A stretch of DNA of 64,000 nt from Gigantopelta aegis (lineage: Eukaryota; Mollusca; Gastropoda; Neomphalida; Peltospiridae): contig NW_024532988.1 in the NCBI RefSeq assembly GCF_016097555.1, positions 1 through 64,000 of the forward strand, written 5' to 3'. The notes beneath the pieces are model-generated. The model was not told where the DNA came from. It saw only the letters and a program-made list of their open reading frames with translations, and did not search any database. Both the position numbers and the translations under genes were made by a program. Positions 33,871 through 62,900 of the stretch are shown piece after piece (position 1 is the first letter of the stretch; every line of letters begins with the position of its first letter).

Positions 33871-36372
33871 AGAGAGGCACAGAACTTTCTTTAGTGGAGT
33901 AAAACAGTGCAGTTGTTTTTGGTATCTCTTGCAAGCATTTAATTGCACACATCAAGGTCAATTACAGTTTGTTAAGGTATACCAAGTGATTATTTCACAA
34001 TTTCATTCTTAAAGACAGTAATAAATACAAACCTTTTACACTTGCAGTATATGGAATAAAAAAGGCTAGTAATATTGAATTGTAATAAATTCCAAGTTAT
34101 TTAATGCTCATCATTTGTATTAATACATTTGTAATTAGAATTATAAATTGATATTGTTAATACTACTAGTATGGTAGCTAAAGATAGTAAAAAGATATTA
34201 CATGATTCAGCTATAAACTATAAATATAATATGAAAACAAGACAATACTACTAAAGAAACTGATCATTGATGAGTAAAATAGTTGAACTAAAATAGTCCA
34301 AAGAGACTAGTACTAGGAGGTTCACTAGATACTGGAGATAACCTCTTTATTAATTTATAGAGAATGTATCACTGTTGACATCAAAGCAATTTAGTACTAT
34401 TCATTTTAAGATATTGTTGTAATAACTGTCAGTTGTAGTTTCTTTATAATTTTATGTCACACGTGATAGTAACCTTATGTTAGTAGAAATTCAAGACACT
34501 ATAATGTGATTGGATTAGAACATTTAATATATGTAGATTTTGCTGAGCTGTTGGGTGTACAGAGAGTTTCATGGACTTTGAATCAATCAAATATAGAGCA
34601 AAGACAGTACGTATCAGTGAAAATGGGAATAATTTAATCATCAGTTATTTCCTAAGGTTCAAATTTGGAGACCTCAAGCAGACAAACATGATCGATATTA
34701 TCTTGTTCTGAACAATAAGAGAACTATATACTACTCAACTCATAATGTCAGTAGGTACTAATGGAGTGCTTGAATATCCTCTGGATCCACCTATACCAGT
34801 AGAAAGTGGAGAGAATTAGGAATATCATATCTTTCTTAAGAGGACAGACATTATTTTTAGAGTTTATTATATATGAGTGTTGTTGTTATAGCTATAGTTT
34901 ATTTTTATAGCTACATTCATCTAGTAACCTAGTATTGTGGCTAGTTCTACAGGCAAGTTAATTAATAAAGCTACTGAGAATTCTAGCTTCCTCATTTATT
35001 GATGTCAATATCTATTGAAAATAATATGTAACAACTAGTGAACTAGTTATACATTATTGTGGCTAGACTTGGTAAATATTAGCTTATCTTACATGGTGAG
35101 CTATTTAATTACTATAAAGCGATGGTTATGTCATTGAGAACTTTTCAGTTTGAAGAGAGTGGACCCCTTAATTACATACTAATAGTGAAGTAATTCACCT
35201 GCTCCTTCAACAATAAATGAAATGCTTACAACAGATGAAGCAAATGATTTTTGTCTAGTCATCACAGTCATAATAGTATGTTAATATAATATACTACTTT
35301 CCTATTTCTTATAAATATAGGTATTAATACAGAGATACGTATACCCAAACTATCATGTGTAAAACCATCTCTTCAACTATAGAGACAAGTTGTATGGCTA
35401 AAACAGAGTGTGTGTTTATATTGTACCGATATAATTACTATTGTCACTCACAATAAAAATATTTATGAAAAAGATTTTATCATATTGTTACTAGTATGTT
35501 ACAATAATGTGAAAAGATCTACTTCTTATAGTTACTGCTAATATATCAATAGTTACTATATATTAATGTCTATGGGTATTACCTGTGACACAATAGGAGT
35601 TCTAAGAGATTTATTATGTTCCACTAATTAAATATGATTCAGCTATATATTGTTATATGACAAAAAGGAAGTAGTTTATGACTAATATATAATTTACTAA
35701 TATAGATTTCAATGTAGACTCATGTGTTCCTCCATAAATTCATCAGCTATATATCACATGGACGACTTAATTTACTTAGATGTAAATCACTTGCTCCTAC
35801 AAACTTTCCTACAAATACATATTACAATAATCCTTTAGTAATACTCTTAATAACTAAACATCATTTATTACCAGTTATTTGTTATAAAAACATAGGTATC
35901 AGGTATACCTTTATATATAAGACAACACTAGTCTCCTCATTTCATATCAAATCACCTCAAGTACCACCAATGTATTATCATCACTTACTACTACCTCCAT
36001 TAACAAAATATCTTCTAGTTCATCTACTTCAAGTGTTCTGTCATTTGTATCTTTGTCTACATCTTCTTCACTTCCTACACTAAGTTTATACAGTATACAC
36101 TAGTGGTATTCTCTGCTCACCTCCATTCATAGACACAACAGCTCAGTAATTATTCCAAAAGTTGATGAGTTGAATATTTTGTTATTGATCATTGTCACTT
36201 TACAGTTTGTTTAGTCAAAAGAGAAAAAAAGAAAAACTGAATTTATCAATGATAAATCAACTGTATACCATTATTCAAGAGAAAACTAAACAATGGATTA
36301 GAGGTTTTTACACCTGTATTCTATTTGTTCCAACTACTTTGAACTATAAAACTAATTTAAGCCAGTTATAAC
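33871..36372 (+). repeat. Tandem 2.8 kb unit 3, shortened and scrambled
   Basis: Similar to units 1 and 2 at both ends. Between about 34870 and 35720 it has many small deletions and displaced short words (for example TATTGTGGCTAGACTTGGTA and TAGCTTCCTCATTTATTGAT out of order). The stalk at 35930-36150 keeps a continuous Ser-rich frame (SSSSTSSVLSFVSLSTSSS). Confidence 0.65.
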
Positions 36373-36780
36373 AGAGAGCACAGAACTTTCTTTGGTGGAG
36401 TAATAACAGTGCAGTTGTTTTTTGTATCTCTTGCAAGCATTTAATTGCACACATCAAGGTCAATTACAGTTTGTTAAGATATACCCAAGTGATTATTTCA
36501 TAATTTCATTCTTAAAGACAGTAATAAATACAAACCTTTTACACTTGCAGTATATGGAATAAAAAAGGCTAGTAATATTGAATTGTAATAAATTCCAAGT
36601 TATTTAATGCTCATGTATAAACATTTGTATTGTATAATTGACTACTATACTACTAGTATGGTAGCTAAAGATAGTAAAAAGATATTACATGATTCAGCTA
36701 TAAACTATAAATATAATATGAAAACAAGACAATACTACTAAAGAAACTGATCATTGATGAGTAAAATAGTTGAACTAATT
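36373..36780 (+). repeat. Tandem unit, partial fourth copy merging into gene B 3' flank
   Basis: Starts like the other units (AGAGAGCACAGAACTTTCTT) and keeps only the GPCR 3'-flank part, with a deletion near 36617. After about 36780 the sequence is the gene B downstream region. Confidence 0.65.
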
Positions 36781-36789
36781 TTTCAATTA

Positions 36790-37030
36790 ATTCTGTTTCC
36801 TCTTCTCTTCACAGTTCTTCCTTTTCATTCATGTCATTGGAAGAGGAGGACTTAGTGAAGGTCATCTTAGATAATGCATCACTTTACATCTCCAAATCTC
36901 GATTTCTTTACAAACAAGACATCTTCAGGAGAGTTTGGAGACTTTTCTTTATGTAGAAGACTTACATGTTGTCATGGACTGAATTTTTTCAAAATAACAA
37001 CCTCCAAAAATTATCTGCTCCATTATATTA
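36790..37030 (-). pseudogene. Decayed second copy of the receptor tail exon (gene B flank)
   Basis: The minus strand at about 36790-36885 gives an ALSKM..TFTKS-like stretch followed by acidic and Arg-Glu-rich residues, as in the A and C relics. The upstream part (36890-37030) contains a KEKSPNSP-like match to the KSPASPEK region of the true tail. Confidence 0.6.
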
Positions 37031-37387
37031 TATTGCTGTTTGTGTTTACATACAAGAATTTGTTACTAAAGAAAATAGACTAATACCTTTGGCCATAACA
37101 TTAAAAGCAGTTTTCTTCTAATTAAGTGTTTTACAGTTTGAGGATGTCCTCTTCATTAACTCTAAAAACTTAAACAAAAATAAAGAAACACTCTTTTTTA
37201 TAATTATGGTCACAACATAACAAAAGTAATTAAAACACAGACTATTGTTTGTTTCTGTTTAAAACACAAACAACTAACCAATACACAAAGACAAAACTAT
37301 ATTGAATCTAATTTTAGAGATATCTAATGTAAAAGTATAACACTAGTACAATGACTGAATTAAACTAAAAGTCTTAAACAAAATATA

Positions 37388-53777
<16,390 letters not shown>

Positions 53778-53849
53778 CTTCTTTAGCTATTACTAGCTCG
53801 AGCACAACCTGGTACCGTTCATATGAAACCGGAACAGAACCAATTATAG

Positions 53850-54427
53850 GATTCACTACTTTCACAACATCTAAAGTGCGGAAGTCACGTGGATTACACA
53901 CCCTCACACATTTTAATGCAGATAATAAGCATGCTAATTCACGTGTAACGGTTTGTGTTAGGCTTAGAGCGGTAATATTTAAGATTGTTGGTGCGTTCTC
54001 TTAGCTTTATGATGAGTTCTGTACCTAGCTGGACTGTAGGTCTTCATTTGATAAGCCCACACTATTTTTGTGGGGTTGTAGATGATGTAGAAAGTGTACT
54101 GGAGAAGCATAAACTAGAAACACAATCTTGCTTTGGCACTAGAACGTCACAGATAAGCCTCTGTTTTGATATTCGAAGAGGTACAATTGAGTAGAGAACG
54201 ATAACTATAGCATTGTCATTGGCAAATGAAAGACATTAATTCTACTGATTATTTTTATTGGGTATTTGAATATGGATAATAATTGTGTAACAAACAAAAC
54301 AATAAGTGAATTCATAAAGAAATGACAAGAAATACTTTGTTAGATCATTAATTAGTAATTTTATTGTGTAGGAAAATAAGGAAAATCAAGGAAAAAATGC
54401 TAACCTGAAGCATAAGCATAAGGTATA

Positions 54428-54430
<3 letters not shown>
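53850..54430. other. Region upstream of gene B, unassigned
   Basis: Not related to the gene A upstream region beyond about 53850. A TCACGTGG E-box-like word lies at 53886. Plus-strand frame 53985-54194 (VVDDVESVLEKHKLETQSCF) is not recognised. Confidence 0.35.
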
Positions 54431-54431
<1 letters not shown>

Positions 54432-54479
<48 letters not shown>

Positions 54480-54480
54480 T
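54432..54480. repeat. (AT)n microsatellite
   Basis: About 40 bases of pure alternating AT and a short continuation, just before the transposase-like fragment. Confidence 0.95.
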
Positions 54481-54544
54481 AAATGATTAAAAACTGATTA
54501 CAAAAATGCTAAAATTAATACTCTCATAGGAAAGCAAAATCTTC

Positions 54545-54935
54545 TGGCAACACAGAATTGAAGGACAAACAGTGGAGTTCAACAACACTCCCTTTGCTGT
54601 ACAAGACATCCAAAGGTTAGACTGCCAGTTTGGAACCCACTACATACTACAACAGAGTGGTCTATATCGTAAAATAGGTTGCAAAGCTCACATTGTTGTT
54701 CACTCTCTAGTCCTGTTTACTGATTATTGCATCACAGATGAAGAGATGTCAACTTAGCAAGCTTGATCAAGAGAACTTACAGCTGAAAATAGACCAACGG
54801 AGGAAGGACAGTCCAGGATCTTCATTCTTCTATTCAAGGAAGCTGAAGAGAATGGAGGTACACAAGAGAGTTTTATTGTATGTACATCAAGAGTCATGGC
54901 AAAAAAAAACAAAAACATCAGTACATGTATAGCCC
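54545..54935 (+). mobile_element. Fragment of a MULE-type transposase or CARF-like gene
   Basis: Plus-strand frames read EFNNTPFAVQDIQRLDCQFG, IGCKAHIVVHSLVLFTDYCI (54572-54757) and, one frame over, SKLDQENLQLKIDQRRKDSP, GSSFFYSRKL, LLYVHQESWQKK (54738-54932). The R-x-x-x-C-x-A-x-I then F-x-D-Y, and the LLYVHQ..WQ motif just before where a DDE core would begin, resemble the N-terminal part of MULE-derived, calcium-responsive-factor-like genes that are repeated in sponges and cnidarians. The catalytic core is missing. This is from memory of family patterns, so moderate to low confidence. Confidence 0.4.
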
Positions 54936-55384
54936 AGATAATAAGTACACAATGTACATACTCTTATGTTATACAATTCCCTGTGTGGTCAATTTCACAG
55001 ATAACTTTCAACACTGATGAGAGCTGCAATACCTGACTACGCAAAATGTTTAATTGACTTCTTTATAGACTTTTCATGAAATCTGTGTAATTCATAATAT
55101 GTCAGTATCCTAATTATTTTTGTTTTGTGAGTAAATAATATTCCTGAATGCATTTGTACTGTAATGTTTGCAACTATCTACTGATTGACGCTACTTCTTT
55201 ATGTATATATCTATATCATACATAGCCAAAATCTCACCTTAATTAATACTGAACACTGACTTTCCTCAGACCATCATGATCAGTAACTCAAAGCAACAAC
55301 AGCAGGCTGGCATCACTTTATAGGAAGGTGTGTATTCAAATGAAGAACATTTTTAAGCTGTATGCTAACATTTTTAAAGCTGTA
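54936..55384. other. Intergenic, nothing recognised
   Basis: AT-rich sequence without a supported exon or repeat. Confidence 0.5.
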
Positions 55385-55925
55385 AATTAAAAGGTATCGA
55401 GATCACAAGAACAGGATATTTGTAATAAGGTATGATATAGTTATAAATAAATTGGAATTGTTTTTTTGTTTGTATATACACACTGTAAAAATTGATTGGT
55501 TATTATTTGATCATACAGGTTGCAATTGCAAACTTATTTTTGTTGACTTTGTTATGTCCACAGATTTACAACATAAGAATTATTATATCTCACATGCTAA
55601 AAAATTCCCATAAATTGGACAGTTTCTAAATTCAATACATTACTAATATTATGCATTGTAAACTGTATAACTACAGACCTTACATGTCAAATGACACTTC
55701 ACTATTAGTGATATGTGCATGAAGTTTTGGTGTAGTACTCTGAGATCAAATACTGAGTCTAGGACACAAACCATTGAGAATTGTAGCAATGAAGAGGTAA
55801 AATGTGAAGTAGATAATAAGTAATGATTTGAGATAATTTTAGTGTTTAGGTTAATAGATTCATCTTTTACTTCCTGGTTGTCCCAGTCCTATCTATAAAT
55901 GATGATACAATGGTGGTAACTGTAT
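55385..55925 (+). pseudogene. Second tyrosine-kinase C-lobe fragment
   Basis: Copy of 27330-28022. The DFG motif is lost (GACTTTGTTATGTCC, DFVMS for DFGMS, with the exon start deleted). STDLQHKNYYISHAKK remains. The WSFG block has a stop (TGCATGAAGTTTTGG), and the LLPGCPRPIYK block is shifted (LPGCPSPIYK). More decayed than the first. Confidence 0.75.
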
Positions 55926-55959
55926 TGTATCTATTATACTACATGATAATGTGTTTATG

Positions 55960-58480
55960 TCAATGATAAGCTCCGAGAGGCTTCTAGTTGTTTCTAAGGT
56001 TGTCAAATTGGTACTAGTATCAGAACTGTCTGAACTCTTCAGTAGTCCCCATTGTCTAATGAAGACAGACTTTTAGTCCAAGAGTCTAGTACCTAGGAGG
56101 TCCACTAGATACTGGACATAAACTCTTTATAGATTTACAGATGTATCACTGTGGACATCAAAGCAATATTAGTGATATTCATTTTTAAGATAATGTTGTC
56201 ATAACTGTCAGTTGTAGTATCTTAGTTATGTTCATAATTTTATGTCACATGTGATAGTAACCTTATTTTTAGTAGAAATTCAAGACACTATAATGTGAAT
56301 GGATTAGAACATTTAATATATGTAGACTATGCTGAGCCTGCTGGTTGTAGAGAGAGTTTCGTGGACTTTGAATCAATCAAATATAGCAAAGACAGTACAT
56401 ATCAGTGAAAATGGGAATAATTTAATCATCAGTTATTTCCTAAGGTTCAAATTTGGAGACCTAAGTAGACAAACATGATCGATATTATCTTGTTCTGAAC
56501 AATAAGAGAACTACAACTCATAATGTCAGTAGGTACTAATGGAGTGTTTGAATATCCTCTGGATCCACCCATACCAGTACAATGTGGAGAGAGTTAGGTA
56601 TATCATATCTTTTCTTAAGAGGACAGACATTATTTAGTTTATTACATATGAGGTGTGTTAATATTAATTTCATAGCTACATAGTCTTATTTAGTTCAATA
56701 GATACTAATTCATCTATTGGTCTAATTAACCTAGTAACTACTGTGACTGTTGGTAAGAAAGCTACAGGCAAGTCAATTAATAAAGTGTGGTTTTCATTGA
56801 GAACTTTCCTGACTAGCTTCCTCTTTTTACTGATGTCAATATCTATTGAAAATAGATATGTATGAGCAACTGTATCATATAATTGAACTAGTTATACATT
56901 ATATGTATACCTGTAGTTACTAGGTTATTTAATATTAGCTTATCTTATAACTGGTGAGCTAGTTTATATATATACTATAATTGTGATCTGTTATGTCATT
57001 AGATGGAGCTTGCGTTAGTAGTTTATAAATACTATAGTCATTAAGAAGAGTGCTCTTCTAGTACATAAAGTCAAAAGGCATGAAAAAAAAACGCAGTATA
57101 TATATGTATATATATATACTGTATATATAGATCCAGCATATATATAAGAGACTTACGTATACCCAAACTCCAAATATGTTGTAAACTAGTCCTAATAGAT
57201 ACAATAAACAAGGATCTATAGCTAGTTTAGCTAGTACTAATATATCAATAGCTATTAATGTCTATATTGATGACTATATGAACAAAGAGAGAGTGGACCC
57301 CTTAATTTACATACTAATAGTGAAGTAATTCACCTGTCCTCCTTAAACAATAAATGAAATGCTTACAACAGATGAAGCAAATGATTTTTGTCTAGTCATC
57401 ACAGTCATAATAGTATATTATATAATGTGTAATACTACTTTCACTTCTTATAAATATAGGTATTAATACAGAGATAGTATCAACAACCATCTCTTCCACT
57501 ATAGAGACAAGTTGTATGGCTACAACAGGTGTGTGTTTATATTGTCCAATATAATTACTATTGTCACTGATTATATAAATATTTATAAAAAGATTTATAT
57601 ATTGTTACTAGTTACAATAACAAAGATCTAGTTTAGTTACTGCTAATATATCAATAGTTACTAATATTAATGTCTATGGGTATTATCCTGTGACACCATA
57701 GGAGTTCCAAGAGATTTAAATTGTGTTAGTGTTCCACTAATTAAATTCATTAATCAGCTAGTTATATGACAAAAGGGAAGTGGACGACTTAATTTACATA
57801 TAGATTTCAATGTAGACTCGCCTTCTCTTCCATCAATATCATTTACTTAGACTTTCCTACAAAGACATATTACAATAATCCTTTAGTAATGCTCTTAATA
57901 AGTAAGTATCATTTATTACCAGTTATTTGTTATAAAACATAGGTATCAGGTATACCTTTATATAAGACAACACTAGTCTCCTCATTTCATATCAAATCAC
58001 CTCAAGTACCACCAATGTATTATCATCACTTACTACTACCTCCATTAACAAAATATCTTTTAGTTCATCTACTTCAAGTGTTCTGTCATTTGTATCTTTT
58101 TCTACATCTTCTTCACTTCCTACACTAAGTTATACAGTCACTATGGTATTCTCTAGCTCACCTCCATTCATAGACACAACAGCTCAGTAATTGTTCCAAT
58201 AGCTGCTGGAGTTGTGTATTTTGTTATTGATCATTGTCACTTTACAGTTTGTTTTTGTCAAAAAAGATGAAAAAGAAAAACTGAATTTATCAATGATAAA
58301 TCAACTGTATATAGTCAAGAGAAACCAGCAGAATATACCTTGATATCTCCTCTATATACAGGTATTTGTTACCATTATTCTATATATAGGTTAAACAATG
58401 GAGTGGAGGTTTTTACATCTGTACTCTATTTGTTGTATAAAACTCAAACTTTGAACTATAAAACTAATTTAAGTTATAAC
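55960..58480 (+). repeat. Single copy of the 2.8 kb receptor-like unit upstream of gene C
   Basis: Aligned with units 1 to 3 (markers: GACACTATAATGTGAATGGA at 56284, YVDYAEPAGCRESFVDFE, RYHIF, TYVYPNSKYVVN at about 57150, a Ser/Thr-rich stalk at 57985-58190, a TM at 58195-58260). Here the unit is single, so the array upstream of gene B is a local expansion. Confidence 0.7.
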
Positions 58481-58914
58481 AGAGAGGCACAGAACTTTCT
58501 TTAGTGGAGTAATAACAGTGCAGCTGTTTTTGGTATCTCTTGCAAGCATTTAATTGCACACATCAAGGTCAATTACAGTTTGTTAAGGTATACCTAAGTG
58601 ATTATTTCATAATTTCATTCTTAAAGACAGTAATAAATACAAACCTTTTACACTTGCAGTATATGGTATAAAAAAGGCTAGTAATATTGAATTGCAATAA
58701 ATTCCAAGTTATTAATGCTCATCATTTGTATTAATACATTTGTAATTAGAATTATAAATTGATATTGTTAATACTACTAGTATGATAGCTAAAGATAGTA
58801 AAAAGATATTACATGATTCAGCTATAAACTACAAATATAATATGAAAACAAGACAATGCTACTAAAAAACTGATCATTGATGAGTAAAATAGTTGAACTA
58901 ATTTTTCAATTAAT

Positions 58915-59140
58915 TCTGTTCCTCTTCTCTTCGCAGTTCTTCCTTTTCATTCATGTCATTGGAAGAGGACTTAGTGAAGATCATCTTAGATAATGCATCA
59001 CTTTGCATCTCCAAATCTCGACTTTTTACAACCAAGAATCTTCATGATCAGGAGAGTTTGGAGACTTTTCTTTATGTAGAAGACTTACATTGTTGTCATG
59101 ACTGAATTTTTCAAAATAACAAACCTCCAAAAATTATCTG
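58915..59140 (-). pseudogene. Decayed second copy of the receptor tail exon (gene C flank)
   Basis: The best kept of the three: ALSKMIFTKSSSNDMNEKEE then LRREEEQN, matching ETSFTKSFPDDEEDEKEK then LRREEEEE of the true tail, with a KEKSPNSPDHEDS block upstream. Confidence 0.7.
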
Positions 59141-59514
59141 CTCCGTTATATTATATTGCTGTTGTGCTTACATACAAGAATTGTTACTGAAGAAAATAGA
59201 CTAATACCTTTGGCCATAACATTAAAAGCAGTTTCTTCTAATTAAGTGTTTACAGTTTGAAGATGTCCTCTTCATTAACTCAAAAACTTAAACAAAAATA
59301 AAGAAACATTTTTTTTTTATAATTATGGTCAACAACATAACAAAAGTAATTAAAAACACAACATATTATTGTTTTTCTACTTAAAACACAAACAACTAAC
59401 CAATACACAAAGACAAAACTATATTGAATCTAATTTAAGAGATATCTATATGTTATTAAAAGTATAACACTGGTTACAATAACTGAATTAAACTAAAAGT
59501 CTTAAACAAATATA

Positions 59515-59985
59515 TCAAATCAAAGTTGTCAATGACATTACTTTAAATGTCAGGAGTTCATGATTCCTGAACTGTTGTTGATTGATTTCGTATTTATATT
59601 CTTCCTCTTCTTCTCTGCGTAGCTTTTCCTTTTCATCTTCTTCATCATCAGGAAAAGATTTAATAAATGATGTCTCAGGAAATGCACTACCTTCCTGCTC
59701 TGTCATCACTCTGTACCTCTCTCTATGCTCTTCAGAGTTATGGCTGCAAAACTTGTTCATTTTTCTCGTTTTTTTCTTTCTCAGTGTGAAATCGAAGAGT
59801 TCCACTATCACCAGGATCACCATAAGATCTCCTTAGTGTGGAATCATCATAAACAAAAACACCACTTGCTTTTTCAGGACTAGCAGGAGATTTCATTGTA
59901 AATCTTGAACTAGTCTGAACTCTTTTTTGGTGTTTTAGAGAAAATGAAGATGAAAACTCACACTGATGTCTTTGCCTGTGACACC
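59515..59985 (-). CDS. Gene C cytoplasmic tail
   Basis: KSPASPEKASGVFVYDDSTL, RRSYGDPGDSGTLRFHTEKE, EEHRERYRVMTEQEGSAFPE then KSFPDDEEDEKEKLRREEEE. Stop at 59515. The N-terminal side (FSSSFSLKHQK) is one frame off from TM7. Confidence 0.8.
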
Positions 59986-62900
59986 GAAAAAGCATCGTTT
60001 CCAAGTGTATCTTACTTCTTTTGAACGAAGACAGTGCATTATGAAAATTAAAAGACCATGAAAAGCAGTGATGATCACAAACAATGCAGCAAATAAATCT
60101 CGTACTGTCTTATTGGTATGGATATCTTGAGTGGCTAGCAATCCAATACCCCATCCCAAACCAAATAAAATTGACAATGTTGTAATTATAATAAGCTGTT
60201 GGCGAACAAAAGATTTTTTTGCTTTTATCATCCTTTGATTTAACATTCTTTAAATTGGACTGGAAGCTTTTTTTGATGAGAGAAACAAATATGATGAAAA
60301 ACACTACCCAATTAAAGATATAGATGATCAAAAATGGTACCACCATACCAACATAATATGGAACATTAAAAGCACGACAACTGCAAGTGATAAATGTAAT
60401 AACACTTGAAATTAAACTTTAATTTTACTCACAAATGATCACTCAAGTAGTTTTTGTAATTGGGAGCAAAGCAGAACAACACAATAAAGAATGGAGTTAC
60501 TGATATACATTAAAAAGTAATTAAATAATAACAAGACAATGAGCACTTACTCCAAGATGTAATAGTAGCCTTCAAAACAAAATGGCTAATTTTCTGACCA
60601 AGAACAATCACTAAATTCATATACAGATTGATAGCCTCTGCAGCCATCACCATGAATGTCACCAGGAAAAAATACTGTAACACTGCTCCTGTAACAGCAC
60701 AGAGACCTGGAACATCTCGACTGTGAACAGCAAAAATAAATGTAATGTAAAGACCCATTAAAGCAAAACATAAATTAAGGAGAAGTTGTCCGTGATCAGA
60801 AGTACGAAGTTTCCTGTAAAAACAAAACATAACAACTTATTAACACTATAGTATTTTACTTGTTAGAGAGATATGAGATAATAGTTATAATCAGGCAAAA
60901 TAGGGATACAATGATACCAATGTAAGTCATAGCATCCAAGAACAATGTCAATCCTGTTCTCTCTGTTGGTTCAACTGTCACAGACACACATCTGAATTTC
61001 AAAGAAATATTTATATCATTAAATAAACAATTGTTACCAATAATATAGCAAAGCTTGTGAGATGATTACATTCACAGAGAACTTCTGTTTCATTGTTGGT
61101 AATATTATGACATCCTTTACTTGACCAATCTCCATATCCATCTATTGTAACAATTAAAATTATTATATATAAATCATATTTACCATCTAAAGATTGATTC
61201 CAAAATGAACACTGAGGAGATGAACCATTTATATTCTAAAGTTAAGAAAGCAACTAATAAACACATAGAAAGTCCTATACTCACTGGATTGATCATGAAA
61301 CTAAGACCCACAGGAGGATTAAGTCCCCTAATGGTATCTGTCCCTACTACAGCAGCTGATAAAATATATGCTGCCAACCTCTTGGAAGTTGTCTACTCTC
61401 CTCAGGAATAATGAGTCAGTGATGAAAACTGAATGAGTGATTCTAGTATTATTAGTGATGTTTGGAAGTCCATTTAGTAAATTTCTGGGTAGATTGATAG
61501 CTGCAGTTGATTGCTGATTAGATCCTCCAAATGTCAGATCATTCGAATTAAGGCTTTGGTTATTATTAGAAAAGTCTCCAAAAATTTACACTGAATGTTT
61601 GACCAGATTCTTTAAATTCTTCAATGTCTACTTGTTGCACAGATACAGCAAATGACTTTTGAGAAATTACAACAGGTTCTGATGTATTAGTAAGTGGTAT
61701 ATTCTCCACAACTGATTCAATAGCTTCCAATATCCTACAAAATATGTACTAGTATTTACTTGAAATAACAAACTAACTTAGCTGATGTGTTAGAGGTTTC
61801 TTGACTGGTTTGTAATGTATCTTGATTGACATCTAATATGTTGTCAACAACTTCTAAAAATGTTGTAGTTAACTTTAAAGGTGATATAAAAACAGGTACT
61901 GTCATGTTAATTAAAAGATTTCCTTACTGTAATATTACCGGATACACCTTCAGTAGCTGTCACCAGTACACTCACACTTGCTGTTACTTCAGTTGATCCT
62001 AAACATCACTGTTACTTGTAAGATTCTCCAATCGTACTACTTTCTCAGCTACAGGAAGCTAGAGGTAAATAATGATTACTTTCCTGTATTTACATCTAAT
62101 AAACAAACAAACATTTCTCAGCTGACATATTTCTCTTGCTAGGTCACTGAAATTACAAGCTGCTATATTTCCTTCAGACCATTCAGCACCACTGGTAAAG
62201 TCTCCTCCACAATATCGATTAGCTTGCAATATTTGTCCTCCTGAACTGCCATTTCCACAAGGACAGCTCACTACAGCTTCTCCTCCAATATTAGTTTCAG
62301 GCCAGAAGAGAATAAGTTCAAGATCTTTCTTGCCAGAATGTGATGGTATGATAGTTTTGTCAGAAGGACAGCCATCTTAAAAACAAAGTAATAAAATACA
62401 TATAACTTTAAATTTGTTTTACCAAATCTGTCTACTTCGGCTACTGAAATATTGACACTAAGTTGTCTGCCTAGCATAGCCATTTGATGTTGTACTCCAT
62501 CCCTGAGTTGTTCAGAAGCTCCACTCTTTGTTACCAAAGTAATAACAATAGGAATAGTATGGGGTTTCAGCAGTATAACTAAATATTGTCTGATATAATA
62601 TCTAGCATAAAAATGGATGGACTGACCTAAAGTTACTAGCATTCAAAATTTGAATGAAGAAAAATGAGGTGTTTGAGGTATTGCTCAGTTGACTACCAGT
62701 AAGATAATTGTTACTCTAAATAATAAATAAAGTAATTATAACATTTGTGACACATCAACTACCTTGTCAATAAGATCAGAGATCCTATCAGATATACTCA
62801 AATTACTTCTCTCATAAAAGTCATCTGGTAGTTCTATTTTAGCTTCATACTGAACAACATCTGGATTAAAATAAAAATAGTGAACATTATAAAATAAAAT

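Noticed and set aside
35724..36083. 119-codon plus-strand frame in tandem unit 3 as a gene
   Set aside because: Its Leu/His-rich reading is one frame off the Ser/Thr-rich stalk frame conserved in the other units, so it is more likely a shadow.
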